Positions 44,061 to 53,762 of a DNA stretch of 64,000 nt are shown one piece after another. The DNA comes from Spirosoma sp. KCTC 42546 (GTDB lineage Bacteria; Bacteroidota; Bacteroidia; Cytophagales; Spirosomataceae): NCBI RefSeq assembly GCF_006965485.1, contig NZ_CP041360.1, positions 3,224,001-3,288,000 of the forward strand. The letters run 5' to 3'. Below the pieces are notes generated by a model. The model saw nothing but the letters and a program-made list of their open reading frames with translations. It was not told the origin of the DNA and made no database searches. The position numbers were made by a program, and so were the translations under genes. Each line of letters begins with the position of its first letter. Position 1 is the stretch's first letter.

Positions 44061-45461
44061 ATGGAATACCGTATCGAAAAAGACACGATGGGCCAGGTGC
44101 AGGTACCGGCCAACGTTTATTGGGGTGCTCAGACCCAACGCTCCATCGAGAACTTCAAAATTGCTCAGGACATCAATAAAATGCCCCGCGAAATCATCCG
44201 GGCATTTGCGTACCTCAAAAAAGCGGCTGCGTTAACCAATCTCGATGCGGGCGTATTACCACAGGAAAAAAGTGATCTGATCGGTCAGGCTTGTGACGAA
44301 ATTCTGGAAGGCAAACTGGACGATCAATTTCCGTTAGTCGTTTGGCAAACCGGTTCGGGTACGCAATCAAACATGAACGTTAATGAAGTGGTTGCGTATC
44401 GTGGGCACGTACTGCACGGTGGTCAGCTTACGGACGAAAAGAAGTTTCTGCACCCAAATGATGATGTAAACAAGTCGCAGTCATCAAACGATACGTTTCC
44501 GACGGCCATGCACATTGCGGCCTATAAAATCCTTCTCGACGTAACAATTCCAGGCATCACTAAACTGCGCGACACGCTGGCTGCCAAGTCAAAGCAGTTC
44601 ATGCACATCGTTAAAATTGGCCGGACGCACTTCATGGATGCTACCCCGCTGACGGTTGGCCAGGAGTTTTCGGGCTATGTGTCGCAACTCGACCACGGCC
44701 TGCGGGCCATCAACAACTCATTAGCTCACCTGAGCGAACTGGCTTTAGGTGGAACCGCCGTTGGGACGGGGATCAACACGCCCCCAAATTACTCGGAAAA
44801 CGTAGCAAAACACATCGCTACAGTAACGGGCCTGCCGTTCATTACGGCTGAAAATAAGTTTGAAGCCCTGGCTGCCCACGATGCCATTGTAGAAGCGCAC
44901 GGCGCACTGAAAACGGTTGCCGCCAGCCTGATGAAAATCGGTAACGACATTCGGATGCTGTCGAGCGGCCCGCGTGCGGGTATTGGCGAGTTACACATTC
45001 CTGATAATGAGCCGGGTTCATCCATCATGCCGGGTAAGGTAAACCCAACCCAGTGCGAAGCCATGACCATGGTAGCCGCGCAGGTAATGGGCAACGACGT
45101 AGCCATCAACATTGGTGGTATGAGCGGCCATTTTGAACTGAACGTGTTCAAGCCGGTCATGATCTTCAATTTCCTACACTCGGCCCGGCTTATCGGCGAT
45201 GTTTGCGTATCGTTCAACGACAAGTGTGCCGAAGGTATCGAACCCATCGAAGCCAACATCAAAAAACACGTCGATTCGTCGCTGATGCTGGTAACGGCGC
45301 TGAACACGAAAATCGGCTATTACAAAGCCGCCGAAATCGCCCAAACCGCCCACAAAACCGGCTCGACCCTGAAAGAAACTGCCTTAAAGCTCGGCTACAT
45401 GACAGAAGAAGAGTTTAACGAGTGGGTGAAGCCTGAGGATATGGTTGGGGAGATTAAGTAG
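44061..45461 (+). CDS. fumC: Class II fumarate hydratase
   Basis: Iron-independent fumarase of the TCA cycle, making malate from fumarate. It has 466 residues. The family signature [17 protein letters not shown] is intact, as are the active-site segments [22 protein letters not shown] and [17 protein letters not shown]. The oxaloacetate-type partner mqo lies at the far end of the window, which completes malate oxidation. A 21-bp terminator follows. Confidence 0.98.
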   Translation: MEYRIEKDTMGQVQVPANVYWGAQTQRSIENFKIAQDINKMPREIIRAFAYLKKAAALTNLDAGVLPQEKSDLIGQACDEILEGKLDDQFPLVVWQTGSGTQSNMNVNEVVAYRGHVLHGGQLTDEKKFLHPNDDVNKSQSSNDTFPTAMHIAAYKILLDVTIPGITKLRDTLAAKSKQFMHIVKIGRTHFMDATPLTVGQEFSGYVSQLDHGLRAINNSLAHLSELALGGTAVGTGINTPPNYSENVAKHIATVTGLPFITAENKFEALAAHDAIVEAHGALKTVAASLMKIGNDIRMLSSGPRAGIGELHIPDNEPGSSIMPGKVNPTQCEAMTMVAAQVMGNDVAINIGGMSGHFELNVFKPVMIFNFLHSARLIGDVCVSFNDKCAEGIEPIEANIKKHVDSSLMLVTALNTKIGYYKAAEIAQTAHKTGSTLKETALKLGYMTEEEFNEWVKPEDMVGEIK

Positions 45462-45486
45462 GGTTGCGAATAGTCTTTCTTCAATT

Positions 45487-45533
45487 ATACAGACAAAGCT
45501 CTTTGCGTTTGGCGCAGAGAGCTTTGTCTGTAT
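45487..45533. terminator. 21-bp terminator after fumC
   Basis: The arm 45487-45507 pairs with 45513-45533 with one mismatch around the loop TTTGG; the right side ends TGTCTGTATAT. Confidence 0.8.
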
Positions 45534-45720
45534 ATATACTATTGCTTTTGGTTATATAAGACTTGCTGGTGCGGGATAGGGTATTAAAATTTCGTTAAAA
45601 ATAGACGCATGCTTACTAAAGATAATAGCTTGATACTGCCTTCCTAACGCAAAAACCTAATTGTATTATTCTAATGGCTAGATTTTATTGTACTAATAAA
45701 AGTTAGTCTTCGTTTTGAGC

Positions 45721-45776
45721 TGTTTACGTAAACAATATCGGCCAAATTCTATTGTTTAAACGAAATTTGTTTAAAC
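45721..45776. promoter_or_regulatory. Three palindromic operator candidates upstream of marR
   Basis: TGTTTACGTAAACA (45721-45734) and two GTTTAAAC sites (45754-45761 and 45769-45776). The latter two have the shared context TTTAAACGAA. Centres are 30 and 15 nt apart. The last site overlaps the -33 element, a position suited to repression by the MarR protein encoded next. Confidence 0.65.
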
Positions 45777-45796
45777 GAATATTGGTTATACCTTTG
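45766..45796 (+). promoter_or_regulatory. Promoter of the efflux operon
   Basis: TTTG (45766-45769), a 19-nt spacer and TACCTTTG (45789-45796) match the Bacteroidota consensus exactly. The marR ATG at 45813 leaves a leader of about 10 nt. Confidence 0.72.
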
Positions 45797-45812
45797 ACAC
45801 GGCCAATATGAT

Positions 45813-46253
45813 ATGAAAGAGCAATTAGTTAACGAGTACCACCGGCTCATCAAGAACCTGCATCAAACGGATAGCTACATCTTCAACTATTTTGGACAAA
45901 AGCTAGCCCCGTTTGATCTGTCGGTTCAACAGTATATCACCTTGCGTCGTCTGTCGGAGGTGTATCCTAATAGTTTGACGGCGGGTGAGTTGAAGGAAAA
46001 AATGAACGATATCAATTCAGATATGACGCGACTGACCGACCGGTTGGTAGCGAAAAATCTGATTGTTCGCGAAGTGGATTCGCAAAATCGTCGTCGGGTC
46101 AACCTTCGGCTAACCGAAGAGTCTTACCAGTTTGTAGAAACCGTAGCGACCAATTTCAAGAATTTCGAATCGATCGTTAGCCACCTGACCGACGAGGAAG
46201 TAAGCATCATGAACACACTCCTGGAAAAAATCAGAAATCAATCAGTAAAATGA
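45813..46253 (+). CDS. MarR family transcriptional regulator
   Basis: A 146-residue winged-helix dimeric repressor. Helices flank the wHTH core (about residues 45-100): LTAGELKEKMNDINSDMTRLTDRLVAKNLIVREVDSQNRRRVNLRLT is the DNA-reading helix and wing, described here by position because it is long. The key basic wing is DSQNRRRVNL. It is the first gene of marR-tolC-emrA-emrB and overlaps the next gene by 4 nt. Three palindromes in its own promoter suggest autorepression lifted by a ligand, possibly an efflux substrate. Confidence 0.93.
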   Translation: MKEQLVNEYHRLIKNLHQTDSYIFNYFGQKLAPFDLSVQQYITLRRLSEVYPNSLTAGELKEKMNDINSDMTRLTDRLVAKNLIVREVDSQNRRRVNLRLTEESYQFVETVATNFKNFESIVSHLTDEEVSIMNTLLEKIRNQSVK

Positions 46254-47578
46254 AAAAGTACATAATAGGAGCAGGCCTGTGGGTACTCAGTCTGGGTTGG
46301 GCAACTGCCCAGTCAGCGCCATCGGCCATGCCACTGGACAAGGCTATTCAACTGGCCTTACAGAATAACAAAGGGATTAAATTAGCCGATACGCGGACGC
46401 AGGCTGCCGAAGCCCGTTTGCAGGAAAATAAAGATCGGAGTTTGCCAACGGCCAATGCGTCGCTTGCCTACTCTCGCTATAGCCTGACCGGGCCCTTTTC
46501 GTTCGGACAGGATGCGGATGGGAAAGCGCTGGTAACCATACCGGCGGGGGCTTTCAATGCGACTATTGGTGGCGTTACGGTCGCCAAGGAAATATTTGGG
46601 GGCTTTGCCGAGAAATCAGCCGAACTATCGGCTGATTTACTGGCGAAAGCTAGTCACCTGGATGCCAAGCGCAATCGGTCGGAACTGGTTTATACGGTCT
46701 CCGATGCCTATTACAATATCGTGAAGCTGATTCGCTCAGTTAGTGTGATCGAGCAGAGTATCAAACAGTTCGACGAAAAAGAGCGGGAAGCGCAGAATCT
46801 GCAAAAAGAAGGTGTTGTTACGGCCAACGAAGTATTGAAAATCCAGTTGCAGAAAAACAACCTGCAATTGAGCCGATTACAGGTCGATAAAGCACGTCAA
46901 ACAGCGCTTTATAATTTCAACCTGCTCGTTGGGCTACCTGAAGACCAAACCATCACTGTCGATACAACTTTGTTGAATCCGGTAGCTACAGCCGAACCGT
47001 TGACTAGTTTCCTGACTCAGGCGGTGCAGGTTCGCCCTGAAGTACAGGCAAACGCGTTGCGTGTGCAATCGGCTGAGGCTATGCTACGAAACACCAAAAG
47101 TGTTATGTATCCGCACCTCGGCGCATCGGTTGGGTATAATTACATCAACCCAACAGCCCGACTTATTCCGGAAGGAAGTTCATTTGTGAGTGCCTGGAAT
47201 ATCGGTTTAGGGCTGACCTATAATATCGGATCGCTTTACAATATGAAAGGCAAACTGCATACTGCCCAAACCGCCATTGATCAGGCAAGTCTGCAAGGTC
47301 AGCAACAAACCGACCAGATTCGCTCTGAAGTTGTTACGGCGTATAACAATTACCAACTGGCTTTAGAACAGCAAAACGTAATCCGAACCGCCGTTGGCCA
47401 GGCACAGGAAAACTACCGCCTAACAGAGTCCCGCTTCCGGAACGGACTGGTTGGCTCGACCGATCTACTAGAGGCCAACAGCTTTTTGCTTCAAGCTCAA
47501 CTTAATGTCATAAACGCAACCGTAGATGCGCAGCTGGCCTATCAGCGCCTGCTGAAAGCTACGGGTACAAATCTTTAA
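46250..47578 (+). CDS. TolC-family outer membrane efflux protein
   Basis: A 442-residue outer-membrane channel subunit. A signal peptide (residues 1-20, ending ATAQ) is followed by two repeats of long helices and barrel strands. Typical segments are KAIQLALQNNKGIKLADTR and SYDAYYNIVKLIRS-like helix (it reads VSDAYYNIVKLIRS) in the first half, and EQQNVIRTAVGQAQENYRLTESRF in the second. It forms the exit duct for the HlyD and DHA2 proteins that follow. The ATG overlaps the marR stop by 4 nt. Confidence 0.94.
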   Translation: MKKYIIGAGLWVLSLGWATAQSAPSAMPLDKAIQLALQNNKGIKLADTRTQAAEARLQENKDRSLPTANASLAYSRYSLTGPFSFGQDADGKALVTIPAGAFNATIGGVTVAKEIFGGFAEKSAELSADLLAKASHLDAKRNRSELVYTVSDAYYNIVKLIRSVSVIEQSIKQFDEKEREAQNLQKEGVVTANEVLKIQLQKNNLQLSRLQVDKARQTALYNFNLLVGLPEDQTITVDTTLLNPVATAEPLTSFLTQAVQVRPEVQANALRVQSAEAMLRNTKSVMYPHLGASVGYNYINPTARLIPEGSSFVSAWNIGLGLTYNIGSLYNMKGKLHTAQTAIDQASLQGQQQTDQIRSEVVTAYNNYQLALEQQNVIRTAVGQAQENYRLTESRFRNGLVGSTDLLEANSFLLQAQLNVINATVDAQLAYQRLLKATGTNL

Positions 47579-47647
47579 ATGAATAATGGATAATGAATAA
47601 TGGATAATACATAGTGCCATCATTGTTCATTTCTCATTATCCATTCC
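47579..47647. repeat. Intergenic imperfect palindrome, TAATG-word class
   Basis: GAATAATGGATAATGAATAATGG-like words on the left face CATTGTTCATTTCTCATTATCC-like words on the right, imperfectly paired. It lies between tolC and the emrA-like gene inside the operon. Confidence 0.65.
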
Positions 47648-47663
47648 TTTTTAAATTAAAATC

Positions 47664-48773
47664 ATGAATAAGAAAACTTTATTCCGCGTAGGGGGCATAG
47701 TAATTCTGGCAGTTGCTCTCTTTTTTGGGTACAGCGAATTCCGCTACCTCCAACGTCATGAAACAACCGATGACGCCCAGATTGACGGCGACGTAAACCC
47801 AGTGATTCCGAAAGCAAGTGGGTATGTAAAGGCCATTCGCTTCAAAGACAATCAGTTTGTTAAAGAGGGTGATACGCTTATTGTACTAGATGATGCCGAT
47901 TACCGCATCCGGGTAGCACAGGCCGAAGCCGCTATACAAAGTGCGATGGCTGCCGATCGCGTGTCGCGTTCGCAGGTAGGTGTCGCGTCGGCAAGTGTGC
48001 AAAGCTCGCAGGCAAGTGTTCAAACGGCTCGTAATCAGGTGGCTACTGCCCAGGCCAACCTAGTGGCGGCTCAGGTTCGTGCCCGTAAAGCTAGTCTGGA
48101 TTTTGACCGCTACAGCCGACTGCTGGCCGAGAAAACCGTTCCACAGCAGCAGTTCGACGCCATTCAGGCCGAACGTGATGCCGCTCAGGCACAAGTGCAG
48201 GCGGCTCAGGCTCAGTTACAAACGGCACAGTCGCAGGTGAATGCGGCTGGTACGCAAACGGGTGTAACGAGTTCACAACGGAAGGCAACCGAAGGACAGA
48301 TTACGGTGGCACAAGCCGCTATCAAACAGCGTCAGACGGACCTGGACCTGGCTAAGTTGCAACTATCGTATACGGTTGTGCTGGCCCCGGCCTCGGGTGT
48401 TGTGTCGAAGCGTTCGGTACAGGTAGGCCAGCTGGTTCAGGCAGGACAGGCCCTTTGTTCGATTGTAGGTAACTCTTCATTATGGGTTACGGCGAACTTC
48501 AAAGAAACACAGTTAAAACAAATGCAGCCTGGTCAGACAGTAGACATTGATGTCGATGCGTTTGAAGGCGAAAAGCTGATTGGCCATGTCGGTTCATTTG
48601 CCGGTGCTACGGGTGCCAAATTCACCCTGCTTCCTCCCGATAATGCAACGGGTAACTATGTAAAAGTAGTGCAACGGATTCCGGTTCGGATCGACCTGGA
48701 TAAGAACAGCCCGCTATACGCTAAACTTCGCCCCGGTATGAGTGCAACGGTGGCGGTGGATTTGCAGAAGTAA
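47664..48773 (+). CDS. HlyD/EmrA-family membrane fusion protein
   Basis: A 369-residue periplasmic adaptor. One membrane helix (about residues 8-24) anchors it inside. The lipoyl half-motif lies at about 45-80 (DAQIDGDVNPVIPKASGYV), then a long Ala/Gln-rich coiled-coil hairpin (about 85-225, with AQAQ and QSQV repeats). The second lipoyl half (VLAPASGVVSKRSV) and the beta-barrel domain follow. It joins the DHA2 pump to the TolC channel. Confidence 0.95.
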   Translation: MNKKTLFRVGGIVILAVALFFGYSEFRYLQRHETTDDAQIDGDVNPVIPKASGYVKAIRFKDNQFVKEGDTLIVLDDADYRIRVAQAEAAIQSAMAADRVSRSQVGVASASVQSSQASVQTARNQVATAQANLVAAQVRARKASLDFDRYSRLLAEKTVPQQQFDAIQAERDAAQAQVQAAQAQLQTAQSQVNAAGTQTGVTSSQRKATEGQITVAQAAIKQRQTDLDLAKLQLSYTVVLAPASGVVSKRSVQVGQLVQAGQALCSIVGNSSLWVTANFKETQLKQMQPGQTVDIDVDAFEGEKLIGHVGSFAGATGAKFTLLPPDNATGNYVKVVQRIPVRIDLDKNSPLYAKLRPGMSATVAVDLQK

Positions 48774-48776
48774 ACT

Positions 48777-48848
48777 GTTTGAGGTTTGGTGTTCGAAGTC
48801 TGAAGTTGGTAAGATCGAACTTCAGACTTCGAACACCAAACCTCAAAC
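48777..48848. repeat. 31-bp perfect intergenic palindrome, TTTGAGG/TTTGATG-word class
   Basis: Arm 48777-48807 is mirrored exactly at 48818-48848 with a 10-nt loop. It lies between the emrA-like and emrB-like genes of one operon, so it may regulate read-through or mRNA stability rather than fully terminate. Confidence 0.86.
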
Positions 48849-48863
48849 CAAATTTAAGAAGTT

Positions 48864-50423
48864 ATGAATAAGCTAGGTTTTGATAAATGGATCGTCGTAA
48901 TAACCGTAACGACGGCCGCCCTGCTGCAAACCATCGACTCGTCGATCGTAAACGTTACGTTGAACCAGATGATGGGTAACCTTGGCGCATCACTGGGTGA
49001 TATTAGCTGGGTTGTTACAGGTTACGCAGCCGCTAGTGCCGTTATGATCACCATGTCGGGCTGGCTGACAGCCAAGCTGGGTCGACGAAATTATTTTGCC
49101 GCGTCCATTATTATGTTCACCATTGCATCGGTGTTCTGTGGTACGTCGACTAACGTGTGGGAACTGGTATTTTTTCGGGTCGTACAGGGTATCGGTGGGG
49201 GAGGTTTGTTAACGACTGCCCAGTCCATTCTGATTCAGACGTTTCCGAAAGAAGATTTAGGTATTGCCAACGCCATCTTCGGGATGGGCGTAATTATTGG
49301 TCCATCGATTGGGCCAACCCTTGGTGGGTATATCACCGATAATCTCTCCTGGAACTGGGTATTTTACATCAACATTCCCTTCGGGATTCTCGCTACGTTC
49401 CTGACATACACCTACATTAAGGAACCTGCCGAGAAAATTGCCGCCGGTAAGATGGACTGGCTGGCATTGATCCTATTGACCATGGGTATTGGCGGGTTGC
49501 AGATCATCCTGGAAAAAGGCGAAGAAAAAGACTGGTTCGATTCGACGTTCATTGTAGGCATGTCTATTGCGGCTGCCGTTGGCCTGATTGGCTTTATCTG
49601 GCGTCAGTTGTCGGTTAAAATACCCATTCTGAATCTCAGATTATTGCTCCAGCGTCGATTTGCCGTAGGGACCCTGTTCAATTTTATCCTGGGTTTCGGG
49701 CTGTTTGCCTCGGTCTTCATTATTCCGGTTTTCTGCCAGACCATTCTAGGGTTTACGGCCAGCCAGACAGGATTACTGCTGATGCCCGGTTCGATTATGA
49801 CGGGTATCATGATGCCAATTGTGGGTGGACTGATGGGTAAGAATTTCATCTCACCGATCTGGTATGCAGCCATTGGCTTTTTGATGTTCTTCGGCTTCTG
49901 TTTCGATTTGTCGGCCATCAATCTGGCGGCTGGTCCCGATTATTTCTTCTGGCCGCTTATTATTCGGGGTGTTGGTATGGGACTGATTTTCATTCCATTG
50001 ACAACCATTACGTTAGCTGATCTGAAAAATATCGATATTCCTCAGGGATCGGCCCTCACGGGTATGATTCGGCAGTTGGGCGGTACGTTCGGAACGGCTA
50101 TTATGACAACCTACATCTCAACGCGTACCATGTTTCATGCGTCGAGACTGGGCGATAATGTCTCGATGTATAACCCACTGTCGGTCGAACGGATCAAGCA
50201 ATTTACGAACCTGTTCCTCTCGAAAGGAGATGCCCTGATGGCTGCTACCAGCAAAGCCTATGGTATGATGCAGGGTACCGTAATGAGGCAGGCATTAGTA
50301 ATGACCTATGCCGATACTTTCCTCGTGATCGGTGCGTTCTTCTTGATTTGTGTACCCTTGCTATTGCTGTTTATCGGTAAGAAAATTGAAGCACCCGCCC
50401 ATACTGAAATGGTGATGGAATAA
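48864..50423 (+). CDS. DHA2-type (EmrB/QacA) MFS multidrug efflux transporter
   Basis: A 519-residue inner-membrane proton antiporter with about fourteen helices. Helix 1 has TIDSSIVNVTLNQM, the family's motif D1. Motif A reads GWLTAKLGRRNYF, and antiporter motif C lies in GMGVIIGPSIGPTLGGY. It is the last gene of the marR-tolC-emrA-emrB unit, which together forms a tripartite pump. Drug specificity is unknown. A terminator follows directly. Confidence 0.95.
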   Translation: MNKLGFDKWIVVITVTTAALLQTIDSSIVNVTLNQMMGNLGASLGDISWVVTGYAAASAVMITMSGWLTAKLGRRNYFAASIIMFTIASVFCGTSTNVWELVFFRVVQGIGGGGLLTTAQSILIQTFPKEDLGIANAIFGMGVIIGPSIGPTLGGYITDNLSWNWVFYINIPFGILATFLTYTYIKEPAEKIAAGKMDWLALILLTMGIGGLQIILEKGEEKDWFDSTFIVGMSIAAAVGLIGFIWRQLSVKIPILNLRLLLQRRFAVGTLFNFILGFGLFASVFIIPVFCQTILGFTASQTGLLLMPGSIMTGIMMPIVGGLMGKNFISPIWYAAIGFLMFFGFCFDLSAINLAAGPDYFFWPLIIRGVGMGLIFIPLTTITLADLKNIDIPQGSALTGMIRQLGGTFGTAIMTTYISTRTMFHASRLGDNVSMYNPLSVERIKQFTNLFLSKGDALMAATSKAYGMMQGTVMRQALVMTYADTFLVIGAFFLICVPLLLLFIGKKIEAPAHTEMVME

Positions 50424-50459
50424 GGTTGCATTAATTGTTTTTATTTGGTTCGCATAGTT

Positions 50460-50490
50460 AAAGACCGGGAGATATTCTTCCGGTCTTTTT
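50460..50490. terminator. Terminator after the efflux operon
   Basis: AAAGACCGG (50460-50468) pairs with CCGGTCTTT (50480-50488), followed by TT and G. Convergent with the next gene. Confidence 0.82.
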
Positions 50491-50495
50491 GCGTT

Positions 50496-51116
50496 TCAGG
50501 CAGGTCTGGTAATAAACCGTCGGCTTAACCACCATTCAATAATCAGCAGATTAGGTACCCAACATAGCCAGGCAACGATCGGGTAGGCAACCCTAAATGG
50601 AAGGTGAAGAATGGCTAATTCAACTGGTAGAATAATGCGTAACGTAACGGCTGCCAGCGTTACCGCATAGCTTCGATACATCCAGGCCCGATGCTCATTA
50701 ACTTTCTTTTGCCGAATGGTCTGATAAGCCCGCAAGGTTGTATAAAACCAGACGACGGCCAATGTGCCAAAACCTAAACTCGCTATTAAGCCCGTATCGG
50801 CAAAAAAGGAAGCGTAAAATGCGCCCAGGCTGGCCAGCAAAATACTGACTACATACAGTTTGCCCAATTGCCTGTGTAGCGATAGATTACGTTGTCGGCG
50901 TTTAACCGATAATTGAAAAGGGCCCAGGGCCAGGGCTACAGCGCCTAAGCCGACGTGCGTCCAGAAGGCAATGCGCCAAATGATATTCTCTAGCGGCTTA
51001 TGCTCAAGAAATGGTGACGGACGATTTGGAATAAAATAAGTCAGGGCGTACAAGGCCACGATCAGAATGAAGGCGTAAGCTACATAAAGCATCCCCTTTT
51101 TTAGGTAGATAGTCAT
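50496..51116 (-). CDS. DUF2306-type membrane protein
   Basis: A 206-residue membrane protein with about six helices. HVGLGAVALALGPFQL and LHRQLGKLYVVSILLAS match the DUF2306 pattern, which has conserved His residues on two helices. NEHRAWMYRSYAVTLAAVTLRI adds a third. Function is unknown for the family; heme or lipid binding has been guessed from the His residues. It is monocistronic. Confidence 0.75.
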   Translation of the reverse strand: MTIYLKKGMLYVAYAFILIVALYALTYFIPNRPSPFLEHKPLENIIWRIAFWTHVGLGAVALALGPFQLSVKRRQRNLSLHRQLGKLYVVSILLASLGAFYASFFADTGLIASLGFGTLAVVWFYTTLRAYQTIRQKKVNEHRAWMYRSYAVTLAAVTLRIILPVELAILHLPFRVAYPIVAWLCWVPNLLIIEWWLSRRFITRPA

Positions 51117-51175
51117 TGCTATGGTTTCTTGTTGTTTCTATAAGTTGTTGATCAGTAGTGAATAAATGCTTCAGA

Positions 51176-52426
51176 CTAGTGGGAAATTAACTGCATTAAC
51201 CAGGCGGTAATTAACCCACCGTAGACGCCCAACACGTGACTCAATACGGCCAGCAATACCCCAACAGGCGCGAGCGCCGGATGAAAAATGGACGCTACCG
51301 CCGGAGCGGTTGATACCCCGCCAATATTGGCCTGACTACCAACGGCCACAAAAAAGTAAGGTGCTTTAATGATTCGGGCCGTAACCAGCATAAACAGAAT
51401 GTGAATGAGCATCCAGATAACAGCCACCAGAAACAACCCCATATTGCCTCCCAGATTGGAGAGGTCGAGTCGCATACCGATGGTCATGATGAGGAAATAA
51501 ACAAATAACGTAGCCAGATCGGTGGTCCCAAGTTTTTCCAGTTTCCGTAATCCCGTAAACGACAACCCAATGCCGAGCGATGTCGACAGAATGACAACCC
51601 ACAGAAAGTTAGAGGTGAACGGGTCCAGACCATAAGCCGCCAAGGAAGCTTTGTAAGGCTGAAGATTACTTGAGAGGACATACGCTAGCGCATGGGCCAG
51701 CGCACCGCCCCCAAAGCCAAGTGCCAGAATGGTGCTCAAATCCAGTAAGTTGGCGGGCCGGTCGGGCTCTTCTTTATACGCCAGAATTCGCTGTTTCACT
51801 TCTTCAATTGAACTGTTATCGGCGTGGAGCCAGCTATCGATTTTGTCTTTGTAAGCAGCTCCGTAAATAAGACAGGCCGTCCAGCTTGTGGAAACGACCG
51901 CATCAACCACGAGAATTATGGCAAAGAGTTCTTCACTGCACCCGTAAATTTCTTTCAGTGCTAACTGGCTGCTGCTACCCCCAATCCAGCTTCCCGAAAT
52001 AGTGACCAACCCTTTCCAGTATTCATGGGCGATGGCCTGCTCCCGAAATCCGGGAATCAGCCACATAACCGCAAAAAATGCGATGGGCGCACCAACGATA
52101 ATGCCTAGGGTGCCAGATAAGAATGTAATCAACGCTTTTTTTCCCAAACGCATAATCGATCGCAGATCGGCGGTGGAGGTTAGGAGAACCAGAGCCGCTG
52201 GCAGTAAGTAATTCGTGGAGACTTTATAAAGACTCGATTGTTCGCCCGAAATAATCCCGAAGCTATTCATCGTGGCCGGAAAAATATAACAGAGCAATAA
52301 GGCCGGAACGTAGGTGTAGGCCCGTACCCAGAATGGGTGGGCCGACTGCGACGTTTTGAAGATCAGGGTAAGTAGTACGAGGAAAATACCCAGAATGATG
52401 GCATCATTGGTGATGAGAGGTTGCAT
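51176..52426 (-). CDS. DUF819-family membrane protein
   Basis: A 416-residue polytopic protein (about ten helices) of the DUF819/YjcL family, whose fold resembles anion or amino-acid transporters. GTLGIIVGAPIAFFAVMWLIPGF and GSWIGGSSSQLALKEIYG are in the first half; LGIGLSFTGLRKL and SQANIGGVSTAPAVASIFHP in the second half recall an inverted-repeat transporter. A soluble loop (about 210-245) carries a charged helix. The ATG at 52426 is used; the frame extends 17 residues further upstream. It is transcribed alone, with a terminator upstream. Confidence 0.82.
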   Translation of the reverse strand: MQPLITNDAIILGIFLVLLTLIFKTSQSAHPFWVRAYTYVPALLLCYIFPATMNSFGIISGEQSSLYKVSTNYLLPAALVLLTSTADLRSIMRLGKKALITFLSGTLGIIVGAPIAFFAVMWLIPGFREQAIAHEYWKGLVTISGSWIGGSSSQLALKEIYGCSEELFAIILVVDAVVSTSWTACLIYGAAYKDKIDSWLHADNSSIEEVKQRILAYKEEPDRPANLLDLSTILALGFGGGALAHALAYVLSSNLQPYKASLAAYGLDPFTSNFLWVVILSTSLGIGLSFTGLRKLEKLGTTDLATLFVYFLIMTIGMRLDLSNLGGNMGLFLVAVIWMLIHILFMLVTARIIKAPYFFVAVGSQANIGGVSTAPAVASIFHPALAPVGVLLAVLSHVLGVYGGLITAWLMQLISH

Positions 52427-52494
52427 CGATACGTTGCTAACGGCCTGAATTTGATAAAGGAACGGGTGCCGAAACAAATTAGGCAGAAAATAGC

Positions 52495-52541
52495 AAATGG
52501 TTCCGATCCATTATGTCGAACATGACGGATCGGAACCATTT
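52495..52541. terminator. Terminator downstream of uxuA
   Basis: AAATGGTTCCGATCC (52495-52509) pairs exactly with the mirrored GGATCGGAACCATTT (52527-52541). It ends the GH3-uxuA unit on the minus strand. Confidence 0.78.
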
Positions 52542-52558
52542 ATCTGTGTTTCCTCTAC

Positions 52559-53749
52559 CTAAAAAAGACTTCGCTCAATGCCCATTTCCAGGCCGCGTAA
52601 CTCGGCCAGTCCCCGTAGTCGGCCAATGGCTGTGTAGCCGGGGTTTGTTTTCTTACCGGGCGTTAGGTCGTCGAGCATCCGGTGGCCGTGATCAGGCCGG
52701 AAGGGTAGGCGGTAATCCAGTCGACCCGATGCTTTTCGCTGATTCTGTTCAACCAGTAGCGCTTTCATGACACCATACATATCGACATCGCCAGCCAGAT
52801 GGTCAGCTTCATGGAAATTGCCTTCGGCGTCACGTTGCGTGGCCCGTAGATGTACGAAGTTAATTCGATGGCCCAGTCGCTCAACCATACCAACCAGATC
52901 ATTATCTGCCCGAACCCCATAGCTACCCGTGCAGAAACACAGTCCGTTATACTCACTTTGGTAAGCGTCCAACAGTTGACGAGCATCGGCTTCTGTACTG
53001 ACAACGCGGGGTAAACCCAGAATCGGGAAGGGCGGATCATCGGGGTGGATGGCTAGCCGGATACCTGCGTCTTCGGCAACGGGCGTAATTTCCTGCAAAA
53101 AATGATACAGGTTATTGCGCAGGGCCGTGTCGTCAACCTGGTCATAGGTTGTCAGAACATCGGCAAAGGCCTCCAGTGTAAAGCTCTCTTCGCTACCCGG
53201 TAATCCGGCAATGATGTTGCGGGTTAGTCGTTGAATATCGGCGTCTGTTGCCCTATCCAGCCAACCTTTGGCCTGCGTTAACTGAGTTTGCGAGTAGCTT
53301 TTTTGGGCACCCGGACGCTTTAAAATGTACACCTCAAAGGCGCAGAACTCAGTTGTATCGAAGCGGAGAGCGGTTGAACCATCCGGAAGTGGGAAGTCGA
53401 GGTCGGTGCGCGTCCAGTCCAGCACGGGCATGAAATTATAGCAGACCGTATCAATGCCGACTGTTGCCAGGTTGACCAGACACTCCTTGTACGTGTCGAT
53501 GTACTGTTTGTAATTGCCCGATCGTTTTTTGATGTCCTCATGAACGGGCACACTCTCTACTACCGACCAGCTTAGGCCAGCCTGTTCGATAATGGATTTA
53601 CGGGTTTGTATTTCGTCAACTGTCCAGACTTTCCCATTGGGAATGTGATGCAGGGCCGATACGATTCCGGTTGCACCTGCCTGCCGTACATCGGCCAGGC
53701 TGACGGGGTCATTCGGGCCGAACCACCGCCATGTTTGTTCTAATGCCAT
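52559..53749 (-). CDS. uxuA: Mannonate dehydratase
   Basis: Dehydrates D-mannonate to 2-keto-3-deoxygluconate, a step in glucuronate use. It has 396 residues, close to E. coli UxuA (394). Early sequence [18 protein letters not shown] is typical, and the metal site includes [19 protein letters not shown] and the C-terminal [10 protein letters not shown]. These bind Mn or Fe. The gene begins 13 nt after the GH3 stop on the same strand, so the two are probably one operon under the divergent LacI regulator. Confidence 0.97.
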   Translation of the reverse strand: MALEQTWRWFGPNDPVSLADVRQAGATGIVSALHHIPNGKVWTVDEIQTRKSIIEQAGLSWSVVESVPVHEDIKKRSGNYKQYIDTYKECLVNLATVGIDTVCYNFMPVLDWTRTDLDFPLPDGSTALRFDTTEFCAFEVYILKRPGAQKSYSQTQLTQAKGWLDRATDADIQRLTRNIIAGLPGSEESFTLEAFADVLTTYDQVDDTALRNNLYHFLQEITPVAEDAGIRLAIHPDDPPFPILGLPRVVSTEADARQLLDAYQSEYNGLCFCTGSYGVRADNDLVGMVERLGHRINFVHLRATQRDAEGNFHEADHLAGDVDMYGVMKALLVEQNQRKASGRLDYRLPFRPDHGHRMLDDLTPGKKTNPGYTAIGRLRGLAELRGLEMGIERSLF

Positions 53750-53762
53750 ATTGCAAAATTAA

